This document shows, one piece after another, positions 17,449-27,464 of a stretch of 64,000 bases of DNA (positions are counted from its first letter, which is position 1; every line of letters starts with the position of its first letter). The translations under genes were made by a program, and so were the position numbers. Origin of the DNA: Alkalihalobacillus sp. BA299 (GTDB taxonomy: Bacteria > Bacillota > Bacilli > Bacillales > Bacillaceae_F); assembly GCF_017745675.1 (NCBI RefSeq), contig NZ_JAFLJM010000009.1, positions 124,001 to 188,000 of the forward strand, in the 5' to 3' direction. The notes beneath the pieces are model-generated. The model did not search any database. It had not been told where the DNA came from and was given only the letters and a program-made list of their open reading frames with translations.

Positions 17449-17845
17449 TTTTAAGAAGTTCAGAGTTTAATCTATTATCATATACCTGATCTGTAGTTTG
17501 GGATTTAACGATTACTTAGAAAAGTGAAGATTGAATTGGCATATTTATGTACATTAAAGTAATAAAGAAGTGAACGTGACTTTAATTAAGGTGTGATAGA
17601 GTTAGCCCAAAGCAACACAGCTTTCTTAATGACAGACCCAAATTAAGGTTCCGTTCACTAAATATCCTTTACACGATACAGATGATCGCGAACATTGTAA
17701 ATTGGCGTACAGTAATTTTGTCATTATCAATTATATTTCTTTCCATTCTTTAACACCTCTCGTAACAGAACTATAAAGATTAGACGTATCAAAAGAAAAA
17801 TGGCAGAGGGGCGGAAGATTTTTGAATAGAATTACGAAGTAAAAA
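17449..17845. other. intergenic stretch without a recognisable gene
   Basis: Nearly 400 bp with short, stop-rich frames. A 7-bp inverted pair (GTGAACG near 17571 and CGTTCAC near 17653) flanks about 75 bp. No ribosome binding site or family motif was recognised. It probably belongs to the same decayed gene as the fragment just downstream. Confidence 0.5.
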
Positions 17846-17932
17846 ATGACTCCGTCGCTATCTGTGACAAAAGAAGAGATTGATACTGGAATTGAGGTGC
17901 TATCCAATTTCAAAAGGAAAAAGGTATCATGA
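17846..17932 (+). pseudogene. C-terminal remnant of a class III aminotransferase
   Basis: A 28-codon open frame reads MTPSLSVTKEEIDTGIEVL, the characteristic C-terminal pattern of class III aminotransferases (PPL-x-IT-x-EEID-x-G) such as 4-aminobutyrate aminotransferase. In-frame stops lie just upstream and no PLP-binding domain is present. This is a dead fragment. The match rests on a short motif. Confidence 0.4.
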
Positions 17933-18027
17933 TCAGCCGTTAATTTTAATATTGACCTTTAAGGTTGTTGTGAAGATTTGGAAATGAGAAGTATTTTTTC
18001 TAGTACAAAATTACTTAGAATTAGGAG

Positions 18028-18062
18028 GGACCAGCAATAGGTGTTGCTGGTCCAATCTTTTT
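18028..18062 (+). terminator. Rho-independent terminator
   Basis: A perfect 10-bp stem (GGACCAGCAA/TTGCTGGTCC) with a 6-nt loop is followed by AATCTTTTT. It reads on the + strand and probably once served the decayed gene upstream, since no intact gene precedes it closely. Confidence 0.85.
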
Positions 18063-18149
18063 ATATAGAACAAATTTTTCTTGAAACAAAAGAAGCGGAC
18101 TTGGTAGTAAATATAAAAATATAAAAGCTTTTATAATTATTGATAGTAT

Positions 18150-19358
18150 TTAAGAGTCAGATTTACTTGTTTTAGGGTAGTAGGAAAAGCCTGGATATTT
18201 TACGACTTGCACTTTTTCTTTTCTCAGCGCAGCTATAAATTCAGAATCTACATTTAAATTTTCCTGTACTAGCTCATGAGGAGTTAGTGCGAGTGATTGA
18301 TTTAGCGAAACATCAGCATATCGAGAACTTTTAAAAACTGCTAAAAACCATAAAGATGTATCTCCAGTGTTTTGAATATAATGCCCATAGGGATGTGGTA
18401 CATAACCTACATCACCTGCACGGTAATCGAACGTTCGTGCTTGGCTGTTGGCAGCAAATACCGTCATTCGTGCAGTCCCTGTCAAGTAATATTGCCACTC
18501 ATCTGTCGGATGCCAATGAATTTCCCTCATTGCCCCCGGCTTGACTTCGACTAACGCTGCTGCAGTTGTAGTTGATATAGGAAAGTTGGTGGAATCGACT
18601 ACTCGGACTGTCCCGCCAGGATATACACTTGGCTCCTGTGCGTGCAGTCGATGAGTATAACTCTTTGGTACAGTACCGTAGGGATCGGGTACTTGTTGAC
18701 TTGCCAGTGGACCAGGAATCTTTCCTTGAAAAATATACACCTGGTTTTTGGGAATGTGAGAAAAAGTACTTTTTGGTACACCGAAATTTGCCGATAATAC
18801 GTCCTTAGGTGTGTGTGCGAAGTAATCTGAAATAGAGAAAGTGTCTAGATCAGAAAAGCTACCGTTGTCAAAAACGAGAAGAAACTCGCAGCCTTCATCA
18901 AGACCTTGAATTGAGTGTAGTAATCCAGGGGGAAAGAACCACAAGTCTCCTGGTCCGACGTCAGCAATAAAGTTTCTACCATCTTGGTCGACAGCAGTGA
19001 TACGAGCGGAACCCCAAATCATGTAGGCCCATTCCGATTCTTTATGCCAATGTAACTCACGGACACCCCCTGGCGTCAAAGCCATGTTTACTCCCGCTAA
19101 TGTGGTTGAAATCGGCAGTTCTCTTGTAGTTACCTGACGTGACCATCCACCATGTTTTAATGTCATAGGCGTATCGGAAAATGAAAACTTTAAGTTGGGG
19201 ATCCCTCCAGTATCGGTAGGAGGTGGGACTAGCATATCTGGGTTCTGCATGTCTCGCATAATGTCCCTTGGACCAAGGTCTACAAAACCGGCACCATCTT
19301 TTCGAATTGGCTGCGGAACATTTTCATATTCAGGTCTGGTACGATTATGGTTTCCCAA
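18150..19358 (-). CDS. oxalate decarboxylase-like bicupin with altered catalytic lid
   Basis: A 402-residue bicupin collinear with B. subtilis OxdC/OxdD. N-terminal Mn site: Arg100, His103, His105, Glu109, His148. C-terminal site: His281, His283, Glu287, His326. All metal ligands are present. In OxdC the active-site lid is SENST with catalytic Glu162; here it is SDLDT (169-173), so Glu is replaced by Asp. The second-site acid (OxdC Glu333) aligns with Ala340. The metal cupins are therefore intact, but decarboxylation of oxalate to formate and CO2 is uncertain, and oxidase or other activity is possible. No signal peptide. The TTG start lies nine bases after AAGGGAG. Monocistronic. Confidence 0.85.
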   Translation of the reverse strand: MGNHNRTRPEYENVPQPIRKDGAGFVDLGPRDIMRDMQNPDMLVPPPTDTGGIPNLKFSFSDTPMTLKHGGWSRQVTTRELPISTTLAGVNMALTPGGVRELHWHKESEWAYMIWGSARITAVDQDGRNFIADVGPGDLWFFPPGLLHSIQGLDEGCEFLLVFDNGSFSDLDTFSISDYFAHTPKDVLSANFGVPKSTFSHIPKNQVYIFQGKIPGPLASQQVPDPYGTVPKSYTHRLHAQEPSVYPGGTVRVVDSTNFPISTTTAAALVEVKPGAMREIHWHPTDEWQYYLTGTARMTVFAANSQARTFDYRAGDVGYVPHPYGHYIQNTGDTSLWFLAVFKSSRYADVSLNQSLALTPHELVQENLNVDSEFIAALRKEKVQVVKYPGFSYYPKTSKSDS

Positions 19359-19576
19359 AGAAATTTACTCCCTTCATTCCGACATTCTTCAATCCGTTAA
19401 AATCCTTAATTATGTTATGAAGGTAAACAGGAGGTTATGATGATTTCTGTATTTGTTTTGTTAGAATAATGTGGTATTCATATTAATACTATAGGCATCA
19501 ACTATTACTTATGTACATCGCTTTAGGGTTCATCCATAAATGTATTGCTTCATCTCTCATAAATTAATTTTTGAAA

Positions 19577-19606
19577 TAAAAAAGGTGGTGCCCACGTGGA
19601 GCACCA
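19577..19606 (-). terminator. terminator of the small gene at 19615
   Basis: On the minus strand a TGGTGC/GCACCA stem encloses a smaller CCAC/GTGG palindrome and is followed by CCTTTTTTATTT. It begins nine bases after the stop of the small ORF and so supports that ORF as a real transcript. Confidence 0.75.
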
Positions 19607-19614
19607 TTCTTCTA

Positions 19615-19884
19615 TTAATCAGTCCGTAACCGAAGTAAAGAGAGTACCCGTTGTCCAATCGATAGGCTCATTTGTTTTGTGTACTCTCTAATTCGGAAAA
19701 ATTTCTTACGACTAATTAACATTACATTGTCAGCCTTTGTAAGTTTTTCTGTTACTTGAGTGAAATACTGGTTAGTTATGACGGCTTTTTCATTGGACTT
19801 CGCTATAAGTATTTCACGTACTGTAGATACTCCAATAATAGACCAGTAATTTATCGTTAGAATATGCTCTTTTTTTTGACTCAT
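19615..19884 (-). CDS. small protein of unknown function
   Basis: An 89-residue ORF that I do not recognise. It starts MSQKKEHILTINYWSIIGVS and ends in a basic, leucine-rich stretch. There is no signal peptide, clear membrane helix or known motif. The chosen ATG lies seven bases after GGGGGA. An ATG 15 bases upstream also has an AAGGA site and would add MGDMI. A terminator directly follows the stop, which argues that it is expressed. It stands alone between the bicupin and the ubiD gene. It could be a DNA- or RNA-binding protein given its charge, but nothing shows this. Confidence 0.5.
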   Translation of the reverse strand: MSQKKEHILTINYWSIIGVSTVREILIAKSNEKAVITNQYFTQVTEKLTKADNVMLISRKKFFRIREYTKQMSLSIGQRVLSLLRLRTD

Positions 19885-20008
19885 TATCATATCCCCCATA
19901 AATCATTTCCTTTATTATTCCAAGGACTAGGGTTAATATGTAATGTCAAGATGACAAGGTGGTTGACCCTCGGTAGCTTTTGATCGTTTCCTTTGTATTA
20001 TTTTTTAA

Positions 20009-21844
20009 TCAGATGATTTTTATTTCTTCTAGACTCGCTCCTTTAGCAAAAAAACGTTCAATGTTTTGTTCAACATCAGGATCAGGAATTAATGGTGGTG
20101 CATGATGCGGTTTTGTTCTGGCATCGATGATCAAATTATCACAGCCCCAATGTTTGTTTTCGTAAAAGCTGTTCACTCCATGCATATCATGGGATGGATT
20201 ACTTCGTGTAAAGGTAACCCAGAGAAAATTACTGATCGATTCAGATAAAAATTTACTATCATCACATACAATGATTAGTGGACAAGAAGGGAGTGATCCC
20301 TTGCTTTGAACAGCATCACACAGCTTGTTCATTTCTTGTACTGCATTTTCGTAACTTGAGAACTTTGTTGCTTCTAAGGCTACCATACCAGGCATAATCA
20401 TTTGAGCCTTGCTAAAATCACGTAATTCCTTCAACGTTTTAGGTACTTCAGTACAGAGCTCTCTTTTTTTCTCGCCACAAGCAGCAATGACAACTTTACT
20501 ACCTGTGTTTAATCCTGTTCCAGAATAATCTAGTGTATCGATCGTTGTGTTTGTTTGAAAATGAATATCTCTTCGAAGATCAATTCTTTCTAAAATATAA
20601 GTTAAAAAATCGATTTCTTTGTGTGTATCTAGTGGTTTTTCTTCCTCCGCTGCAATAAATAAATACTTGGCAAGACTAAGTTGTCCTGTACCTAAAATTC
20701 GATTTGCAATCGTTAGAAGTTCAGCTGGCTGCTTTACTTTTTGGTACGGTGTGTAACGTTCACTACCGATAGCGAATAGTAAAGGATGCACACCTGCGGC
20801 ATCTACAGCATGAACTTCTTTTACGCCGGGAATTTCTTGTTTAATTGCGCCTCCCGTTAATTGGTGAATCAGATCACCAAAGGCAGTATCTTCCTGAGGA
20901 GGTCGTCCAACTACAGTAAACGGCCAAATCGCATCCTGTTTTGCGTAAACTTTATGTACTTTCATTAATGGAAATAGATGAGTAAGGCTGTAGTATCCTA
21001 AATGATCTCCAAATGGTCCCTCTGGTTTTGTTTCCCCAGGGTGGATTTCTCCTGTGATGACAAAGTCCGCATCATTACTTATGCAATAACCATCTTCATA
21101 GCTATAACGGAAGCGATGTCCAGATAACATGCCTGCCATAGTCATTTCAGATAATCCTTCAGGTAGCGGCATGACAGCAGCTAAAGTGTGAGCGGGAGGA
21201 CCACCAATAAAAATACTGACTTTTAATGGTTTTCCTAGTTTATTGGCTTTATGTTGATGAACGCCGATACCACGATGAATTTGATAGTGCAAACCTATTT
21301 CTTGATCCATTTCATATTCGTTCCCGCTAAGTTGAACTCTGTACATTCCTAGGTTTGCGTTCATGATCCCTGGCTTTTCTGGGTCTTCAGTATAAACTTG
21401 AGGTAACGTAACAAAAGCCCCTCCATCATCTGGCCAGTGCTTGATGAGTGGTAAATCAGAAATATTGATTTCTAGTGTCGTAACAGGAAGGCCATTTGAT
21501 TTCTTACTAGGAAGTGCTTTTAATCCTGTCAGTCCACTGTTTAAATGTGCAAACGGGCTTTTCAAAGCTTTTATCGGGTCGTTTCTTAAGCTAATGACGT
21601 TCTTTGTTGCGTCCCAAGTGTTACGAAAAATAAATTTACTTCTTTCTACAGTCCCAAACAAATTCGAGACTGCGCGAAACTTTGATCCTTTTACATTTTC
21701 AAATAATAACGCCGGGCCACCTGCTTCAAAAACTCTCATATGAATGGCAGCCATTTCTAAGTGTGGATCCACTTCTTCTTTTACACGTATTAAATGACCA
21801 TTTTTTTCTAGATCAAGGATACATTCTTCTAGATTACGATACAT
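20009..21844 (-). CDS. UbiD family (prenylated-FMN) decarboxylase
   Basis: A 611-residue UbiD-family enzyme that would reversibly decarboxylate an unsaturated or aromatic acid using prenylated FMN. Typical blocks are visible: GGPALLFENVKG (about 42-53), the MTMAGMLSGHRF region, and the acid-rich GETKPEGPFGDHLGYYS segment (about 269-285) that carries catalytic Glu residues. It is longer than UbiD or BsdC (about 470-500), resembling the long UbiD forms of Bacillales and Bacteroidetes. No UbiX/BsdB flavin prenyltransferase gene is adjacent, so the cofactor must come from elsewhere in the genome. RBS AGGAG precedes the ATG. Substrate unknown; monocistronic. Confidence 0.85.
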   Translation of the reverse strand: MYRNLEECILDLEKNGHLIRVKEEVDPHLEMAAIHMRVFEAGGPALLFENVKGSKFRAVSNLFGTVERSKFIFRNTWDATKNVISLRNDPIKALKSPFAHLNSGLTGLKALPSKKSNGLPVTTLEINISDLPLIKHWPDDGGAFVTLPQVYTEDPEKPGIMNANLGMYRVQLSGNEYEMDQEIGLHYQIHRGIGVHQHKANKLGKPLKVSIFIGGPPAHTLAAVMPLPEGLSEMTMAGMLSGHRFRYSYEDGYCISNDADFVITGEIHPGETKPEGPFGDHLGYYSLTHLFPLMKVHKVYAKQDAIWPFTVVGRPPQEDTAFGDLIHQLTGGAIKQEIPGVKEVHAVDAAGVHPLLFAIGSERYTPYQKVKQPAELLTIANRILGTGQLSLAKYLFIAAEEEKPLDTHKEIDFLTYILERIDLRRDIHFQTNTTIDTLDYSGTGLNTGSKVVIAACGEKKRELCTEVPKTLKELRDFSKAQMIMPGMVALEATKFSSYENAVQEMNKLCDAVQSKGSLPSCPLIIVCDDSKFLSESISNFLWVTFTRSNPSHDMHGVNSFYENKHWGCDNLIIDARTKPHHAPPLIPDPDVEQNIERFFAKGASLEEIKII

Positions 21845-22203
21845 TATTCATAGCTCCTAATTCTATAGTTTTCCTAATAGTCTTTTCAATTTTATTTCAG
21901 AGGTAAGCTCTTTGTTGATTTTACCTTCAAATAGTGTATTGAATCAATTTATAATTCGTATTTTTCAATAATATGCCAAAATCAACCGTACTTATTAAGG
22001 GTCTAAATAATAAAATCTAACATTCATGTTAAATCGCAAGTATAAAGGGGGAGGTGTACTTCTGAAATAGCTAATATAGTAGGCAAGAAATTTATTACAA
22101 CAATTTTCAAAATATAATATTTTCTTTTAAAACTTTTATGTTAAAATAGTTTATACGACATTTACACCATGTCAAAAGAACTAACGTGAGAGGGGTCTTT
22201 GCA
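21845..22203. other. divergent intergenic region between the ubiD-like and chemoreceptor genes
   Basis: About 360 bp of AT-rich DNA that must hold promoters for both flanking genes. TATAAT at 22113-22118 is a plausible -10 for the chemoreceptor but has only a weak -35. No sigma-D (TAAA ... GCCGATAT) chemotaxis promoter was found by eye. An AAAGGGGGAGG at about 22046 has no ORF behind it. Confidence 0.4.
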
Positions 22204-24240
22204 ATGTTTCGTTTAAAGCGGTTACATCATAAAATGCTGTTAATCTTTGCATTATTATTTGTTGTAATCATCGGATCAACGGTATTTATTAATTACCAAC
22301 AAACATCTTCCTTAATGGAGAAGGATGTACGAAATCAAGCAAGTATTATTGTGCATGAATTAAAGGACAATGTTGAGCTCTATTTAAGTAATTATAGTTC
22401 AAATCTTACATATTTCAGTCATGATGGCACTATTCAAGAGTATGTAAAAAGTGATGAAGAAAATAAAGGGGAAGCATGGGCTAATGTGAGCACCAATTTC
22501 TCACATTTTCTAGATATTAACCCTAATATAAATATTATTTATATAGCTGAGGCATCGAAGGAAATTAGAATTGAACCGCATGTTGATCTTCCTTCTGATT
22601 TTGATCCAACTTCAAGACCATGGTACGTTAATGCGCTTGAAACTCCTGAACAGGTCGTATGGTCAGAGCCGTATATTGATACAGCAACAGATGATTATGT
22701 CATTACAGCATCAAAAGCGATATTAGATCCGATTAGAAATTCAATAGATGGAGTTGTCGCATTAGACCTTACTTTAGATAAGGTGGCTGAATCTGTAAAT
22801 GCTGTTGATGTTGGCTATGAAGGCTATACTTTTTTATTGGATGATCAAGGTGTGGCGATTGTACATCCAGAAGAACGTGGGAATAACCTTGCTGAGCAAG
22901 ATTATATTTCAGAATTATATAATCAACCTGATCATAACGGTATTTTAGATTATTATTACAAAAGTACGAACCAAGTGCTTATCTATGACACGATTCAAGA
23001 AACAAATTGGAAAGTCGGTGCAGTATATTTACAAAATAATTTACTAGAAGGTGCAAATACAGTACGTAATAATAGTTTTATCGTAGCTGGAGTAGCTTTA
23101 TTGCTAGCACTAATTATCATTTATTTTGTCTCGATCGGAATTACTCGCTCGATCGGGAGATTAAATCAAGTGGTTGAAGAAGTGGCAAATGGTGATCTTA
23201 CAGTAAACATCGAAACCAATTCAAAAGATGAAATCGGCCAACTAACGACTAATTTCAATCAGATGATTATAAATATGAGATCTTTAATAAGTGAAGTTAA
23301 TAAATCGGTAAAACAAGTGGCTTCATCCGCAGATAATTTAAGTGCAGTATCAGAAGAAACGAAAGCATCTAGTGAGGAAGTTGCAAAAGCGATTTCTGGA
23401 ATAGCAACGAATACGAGTGAGTCTGCAAGTTCAGCCGATTCTACTAGTCAGCAAACATTGGGTCTCTCGTCGGAAATAAGCAATGTTGCTTCACAAACTG
23501 AGAAAATTAGTGATCAATTCGAACAAGTCGAACAAGTGAATGAACATGGTCTCGTTCAAGTAAAAACATTGCGAGAATCTGCCAATGAATCAACGGTAGT
23601 CATCGAAAATGTAGAAAGAGTAATTTTAGGATTATCTAAAAAGGTAACTGAAATTGAAAATATTATTGCTACTATTAATGGTATTTCGGAACAAACAAAT
23701 CTCCTTGCATTAAATGCTTCGATTGAAGCAGCGAGGGCTGGAGAGCATGGCAAAGGCTTTTCCGTTGTAGCGGTTGAAGTGCGAAAGTTAGCAGAACAAT
23801 CATCAAAAGCAACGGAAATGGTACGGCAAACGATCCGAGGAATACAGGAAGAGTCTAACTTAGCAGTTAATGAAATGAGCATTACAAAGGAAATTGCATT
23901 TAAACAACAGCAAGTCGTTGAAGATACTGAAGATGCATTCCATTCCATTTCTGAAGCTGTTCAATCGATGTCTCATTCGATTAATCAAATTACAAAAGAT
24001 TTAAATGGAATTAACGAATTTAAAGATGATGTCGTTTCTTCTATTCAAATAATATCTTCTATGTCTCAAGAGACAGCTGCAGCTTGTGAAGAAGTTAGTG
24101 CATCAACTGATGAACAATTAACAGTACTTGAATCGATTGCTGATTCAGCAGAAGAATTACAAGCTTCAAGTGAACAACTTTATGCTATGATTAGAAAGTT
24201 TAAAATAAGTAAGGATGATTCTACGGAAAATAAAAACTGA
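22204..24240 (+). CDS. methyl-accepting chemotaxis protein, transmembrane, Cache sensor
   Basis: A 678-residue chemoreceptor. TM1 is near residues 8-28. An extracellular double-Cache-type sensor (about 30-275) contains the dCache segment [10 protein letters not shown] and a [10 protein letters not shown] stretch. TM2 is near 280-302. A HAMP domain (about 303-355) and the signalling hairpin follow, with the tip motif [23 protein letters not shown] (quoted in parts: [17 protein letters not shown], then GEHGKGF). Methylation helices are Glu/Ser-rich. The ligand is probably an amino acid or carboxylate, the usual dCache ligands. ATG 22204 has AGAGGGG at eight-base spacing, whereas the GTG at 22186 does not. 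Confidence 0.85.
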   Translation: MFRLKRLHHKMLLIFALLFVVIIGSTVFINYQQTSSLMEKDVRNQASIIVHELKDNVELYLSNYSSNLTYFSHDGTIQEYVKSDEENKGEAWANVSTNFSHFLDINPNINIIYIAEASKEIRIEPHVDLPSDFDPTSRPWYVNALETPEQVVWSEPYIDTATDDYVITASKAILDPIRNSIDGVVALDLTLDKVAESVNAVDVGYEGYTFLLDDQGVAIVHPEERGNNLAEQDYISELYNQPDHNGILDYYYKSTNQVLIYDTIQETNWKVGAVYLQNNLLEGANTVRNNSFIVAGVALLLALIIIYFVSIGITRSIGRLNQVVEEVANGDLTVNIETNSKDEIGQLTTNFNQMIINMRSLISEVNKSVKQVASSADNLSAVSEETKASSEEVAKAISGIATNTSESASSADSTSQQTLGLSSEISNVASQTEKISDQFEQVEQVNEHGLVQVKTLRESANESTVVIENVERVILGLSKKVTEIENIIATINGISEQTNLLALNASIEAARAGEHGKGFSVVAVEVRKLAEQSSKATEMVRQTIRGIQEESNLAVNEMSITKEIAFKQQQVVEDTEDAFHSISEAVQSMSHSINQITKDLNGINEFKDDVVSSIQIISSMSQETAAACEEVSASTDEQLTVLESIADSAEELQASSEQLYAMIRKFKISKDDSTENKN

Positions 24241-24342
24241 AGAAATCAATAAAGGTAAGTAGATATTTAGGAAATAACGTCCTCAGTGTACTGTAACATC
24301 TTAATAGAGGCATTTTAGTTGAACAAGAAAAATTATGAAATG

Positions 24343-24389
24343 TAAAAACGCTCGGGGTCACTTCAGGTCACTTCAAAACCGAGCGTTTT
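24343..24389. terminator. bidirectional terminator between the chemoreceptor and gbsB
   Basis: An 11-bp perfect stem (AAAACGCTCGG/CCGAGCGTTTT) encloses a 24-nt loop that contains the direct repeat GGTCACTTCA twice. It serves the convergent chemoreceptor and gbsB genes, with T-rich ends on both strands. Confidence 0.8.
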
Positions 24390-24418
24390 GTCTTGCTCCT
24401 TATATTGTGATGTCTTGT

Positions 24419-25630
24419 TTAGTCTAATGAAGATGGAACTAGATCATAACAACGCTTGTAGATCCACTCGTACGCATCAACATTTAAGTCGCGCGGGTTA
24501 CCGACTGTTTGAGGGTCCTTCATTGCTTCTTTAGCAAGACGTGGAATCATGTCTGCTGGTACACCTTGCTCTTCAAGAGAAGGGATTTCAACATCTTTTA
24601 CAAGACGATAAACTTCTTTTACTGCGGCTTTTGCAGCCTCTTCTGTGCTCATATTGTGTGTATCAACACCCATAGCTTGTGCGATACGTGCGAATTTTTC
24701 AGGGTGTCCTTTCCAGTTGAATTCCATTACTGGTCCAAGCATCCACGCTACGCACTGGCCATGAGGAACGTTAATAATTCCGCCTAATGTTTGAGCCATT
24801 GCATGTGCTGCTCCTGCAGATTCACTTCCGTAAGATAGCCCTGCAAGCATTGCAGCTTGTGACATTCCATAACGAGCTTCAATATCTTGACCATTTGCAT
24901 AAGCACGACGAAGATATTTTGCCGTGTATTCAATCGCTAGTAAAGCAACAGCGTCTGTAACTGGTTGTGCATAGTGCATTGTATAACACTCAATAGCATG
25001 TGATAATGCATCAACGCCAGTCATCGCAGTGACGTGAGGAGGCATTGAAACGTGTAGCTCAGGGTCAACGATTGTTAGATGAGCAGCGATTAATGGTCCC
25101 CCTGTGTTAAATTTAAATTCACGTTCTTCATCTGTAATAACAGCCCATTGTGTAACTTCAGATCCTGTTCCAGCTGTTGTTGGAATTGTAGTTAATGGAG
25201 GAATACGATTTTCTAATGGCTTCTTACCTTCTGCTGCTTCATATTCTAGAACTGAAGCGTTATGTGCAACCTCAACACCAATAGCTTTTGCCGTATCCAT
25301 TGAGCTTCCTCCACCAACTGCGACTAATCCATTACAGTTATTTTCTTTATAAGTGTTTGTTCCTGCTTCTACGACACGAACGGGTGGGTTTGCTTCAACT
25401 TTATTAAATAGGATAACTTCAATACCAGCTTCTTTTAATGATTTTTCTACTGGCTCTGTCATTCCAGCACGATAAATTCCGTCATCTGTTACTAAAAGAG
25501 CCTTTGTAACTCCAAGGTTCTTTATTTCATTGCCGACGTGCTTTATAGCACCGATACCATGTTTAATTACTGTTGGCACCTCAAATGTGTGAAGCTTTGT
25601 CATATTTTCTACGCGCATATTCATTCCCAT
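24419..25630 (-). CDS. gbsB: iron-containing (type III) alcohol/choline dehydrogenase GbsB
   Basis: A 403-residue Fe-dependent alcohol dehydrogenase that would oxidise choline to betaine aldehyde in glycine betaine synthesis. NAD binding: GGGSSMDTAK (about 107-116). Metal-binding His residues: in DALSHAIECYTMHYAQP (about 205-222) and AHAMAQTLGG / VPHGQC (about 277-296). It starts at ATG with GAGGAGG nine bases upstream. It follows gbsA by 54 bp in the same orientation, with gbsR divergent, exactly the B. subtilis gbsAB arrangement. The substrate assignment rests on that context. Confidence 0.9.
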   Translation of the reverse strand: MGMNMRVENMTKLHTFEVPTVIKHGIGAIKHVGNEIKNLGVTKALLVTDDGIYRAGMTEPVEKSLKEAGIEVILFNKVEANPPVRVVEAGTNTYKENNCNGLVAVGGGSSMDTAKAIGVEVAHNASVLEYEAAEGKKPLENRIPPLTTIPTTAGTGSEVTQWAVITDEEREFKFNTGGPLIAAHLTIVDPELHVSMPPHVTAMTGVDALSHAIECYTMHYAQPVTDAVALLAIEYTAKYLRRAYANGQDIEARYGMSQAAMLAGLSYGSESAGAAHAMAQTLGGIINVPHGQCVAWMLGPVMEFNWKGHPEKFARIAQAMGVDTHNMSTEEAAKAAVKEVYRLVKDVEIPSLEEQGVPADMIPRLAKEAMKDPQTVGNPRDLNVDAYEWIYKRCYDLVPSSLD

Positions 25631-25684
25631 TGTTTAAATTCCTCCTCGTATGATTAAAAAATAATAGATAAATCAATAGTATGA

Positions 25685-27157
25685 TTACTTAAACCAGCCT
25701 ACAGGCTGAGGATTTGTATTTTGGAATACGTGTTTTACTTCTGTGTACTCTTCTAAACCGATTTTTCCTAACTCGCGGCCAAAGCCTGATTGTTTATACC
25801 CACCCCAAGGTGCTTGGGCAAAGTACGGATGATAATCATTAATCCAAACCGTACCCATGCGAAGTTTACCTACAACACGTTCAGCCTTTGCAATATCCTT
25901 TGTCCAAACAGCACCTGCAAGGCCATAAATTGTATCATTTGCAAGTTGAATTACTTCTTCTTCACTGTTAAAGCGTTCTACTGTTAAAACAGGTCCAAAT
26001 ACTTCTTCTTGGACGATCCTCATATCAACCTTGCAATCTGTAAAAATAGTTGGAGAGTAGAAGAATCCTTTTTGCAATTCAGGTTCTGATGGACGATGAC
26101 CACCGATGACTAATTTTGCACCTTCAGCCTGTCCAATTTCTACATATTTCTCCACTTTTTCTCGGTGTTCGGCAGAAATCAATGGTCCAGACTGTGTACC
26201 TTCATCAAAACCATTTCCGAGCTTAATGCGCTTGACTCGTTCAACAAGAGCTTCAACGAATGGATCATGAATGGAATCTTCAACTAGCAATCTAGCACCA
26301 GCTGAACATACTTGTCCGCCATGGAAGAAAACCGCATTTAATGCTTGGTCGACAGCTGTGTCAAAATCTGCATCTGCAAATACGATATTTGGATTTTTAC
26401 CACCAAGTTCAAGAGCAATTTTTTTAACATTAGTGCTTGCAGCACGCATAATTTTCTTCCCTGTGTCAATTCCTCCTGTAAATGAAATAAGATCGACATC
26501 TTGATTTACTGCCAATTCATTTCCTACTGTTGGTCCAGATCCTAAAACAAGGTTAACAACACCTTTTGGGAAACCAACTTCTTCCATTAATTCAACTACT
26601 TTAATTGTTGTTAATGGTGTAATTTCACTTGGTTTGATAATTATTGTGTTTCCAGCTGCAAGAGCAGGTGCAATTTTCCAAGCTGCCTGTAGCAATGGAT
26701 AGTTCCACGGTGTAATTTGACCGCAAACACCAATCGGTTCACGTACGATTCGACTTTTTGAGTCTGGAATTGGCGATGCAATGATCTCTCCGCCGTCTTT
26801 ATCTGCAAGTCCAGCAAAATAACGGAATACCTCTGCAATATCATTCATATCTGCTTCACTTTCAATAATTGTTTTACCCGTGTCGAGTGTTTCTAATTTT
26901 GCGAGTTCGTCTTTGTCTCGTTCGATTATTTGTGCTACTTGTAAAACCATCTTGCCTCGTTCAGATGCTGGTGTGTTCGTCCACTCACCGTTATCAAATG
27001 CAGCTCGAGCTGCAGTAATTGCGTATTGTGCATCTTCGTGATCACCTTCAGTTACTTTCGCGATCACTTCTTGGTTAAAAGGATTAATGATTTCCCGTAC
27101 TTCTTTTGTATGAGAGTTAACCCATTCACCATTAATAAACATTTTTTTTACTACCAT
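25685..27157 (-). CDS. gbsA: betaine-aldehyde dehydrogenase GbsA
   Basis: A 490-residue NAD(P)-dependent aldehyde dehydrogenase that converts betaine aldehyde to glycine betaine, an osmoprotectant. The general-base Glu lies in ALELGGKNPN, the catalytic Cys in HGGQVCSAGAR, and the cofactor-loop GGIDTGKKIM also fits the family. INPFNQEVIA near the N-terminus matches GbsA closely. I chose ATG 27157 because GGAGGG is nine bases from it and abuts the ATG at 27166. It heads the gbsAB operon, and GbsR (27465) is the expected choline-sensitive repressor. Confidence 0.92.
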   Translation of the reverse strand: MVVKKMFINGEWVNSHTKEVREIINPFNQEVIAKVTEGDHEDAQYAITAARAAFDNGEWTNTPASERGKMVLQVAQIIERDKDELAKLETLDTGKTIIESEADMNDIAEVFRYFAGLADKDGGEIIASPIPDSKSRIVREPIGVCGQITPWNYPLLQAAWKIAPALAAGNTIIIKPSEITPLTTIKVVELMEEVGFPKGVVNLVLGSGPTVGNELAVNQDVDLISFTGGIDTGKKIMRAASTNVKKIALELGGKNPNIVFADADFDTAVDQALNAVFFHGGQVCSAGARLLVEDSIHDPFVEALVERVKRIKLGNGFDEGTQSGPLISAEHREKVEKYVEIGQAEGAKLVIGGHRPSEPELQKGFFYSPTIFTDCKVDMRIVQEEVFGPVLTVERFNSEEEVIQLANDTIYGLAGAVWTKDIAKAERVVGKLRMGTVWINDYHPYFAQAPWGGYKQSGFGRELGKIGLEEYTEVKHVFQNTNPQPVGWFK

Positions 27158-27228
27158 ATTTGTCATCCCTCCGTTTTGGAAGTTTTTTCATTTTGTTAAA
27201 AAAATATTTAACGTTTTGAACAATTTAA

Positions 27229-27257
27229 ATTTAACATAAGGAAATTTTATTTGTAAA
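27229..27257 (-). promoter_or_regulatory. putative sigma-A promoter of gbsAB
   Basis: On the minus strand TTTACA (27257-27252) and TTAAAT (27234-27229) are 17 bases apart. They lie 72 bp upstream of the chosen gbsA start, in the region where GbsR acts in B. subtilis. The surrounding GTTAAATTTAAAT is palindromic. Confidence 0.45.
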
Positions 27258-27353
27258 GTATGTGAATGAGCATTTTTGAAGACTATATATAGAAGGGAAA
27301 AGTTAAAAAAATTTTTTTGTTACTTGTTTTTAGTGTTAAATGTACATTTATAT

Positions 27354-27381
27354 TTGACATAAAATCTATATCTAGTATAGT
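27354..27381 (+). promoter_or_regulatory. putative sigma-A promoter of gbsR
   Basis: A consensus TTGACA (27354-27359) and TATAGT (27376-27381) with a 16-bp spacer lie 83 bp before the gbsR GTG start. Confidence 0.6.
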
Positions 27382-27464
27382 TGTATATAGAAAGTTTGTT
27401 TTAAAAAAATTTAACAAACTGAATTTACTAAATGAATTTAATGAATTTGAAAGAAGTGATATAG

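Noticed and set aside
17731..17913. 60-codon minus-strand ORF in the 17.5-18.0 kb gap
   Set aside because: No RBS, overlaps the antisense aminotransferase remnant, and lacks any family motif.
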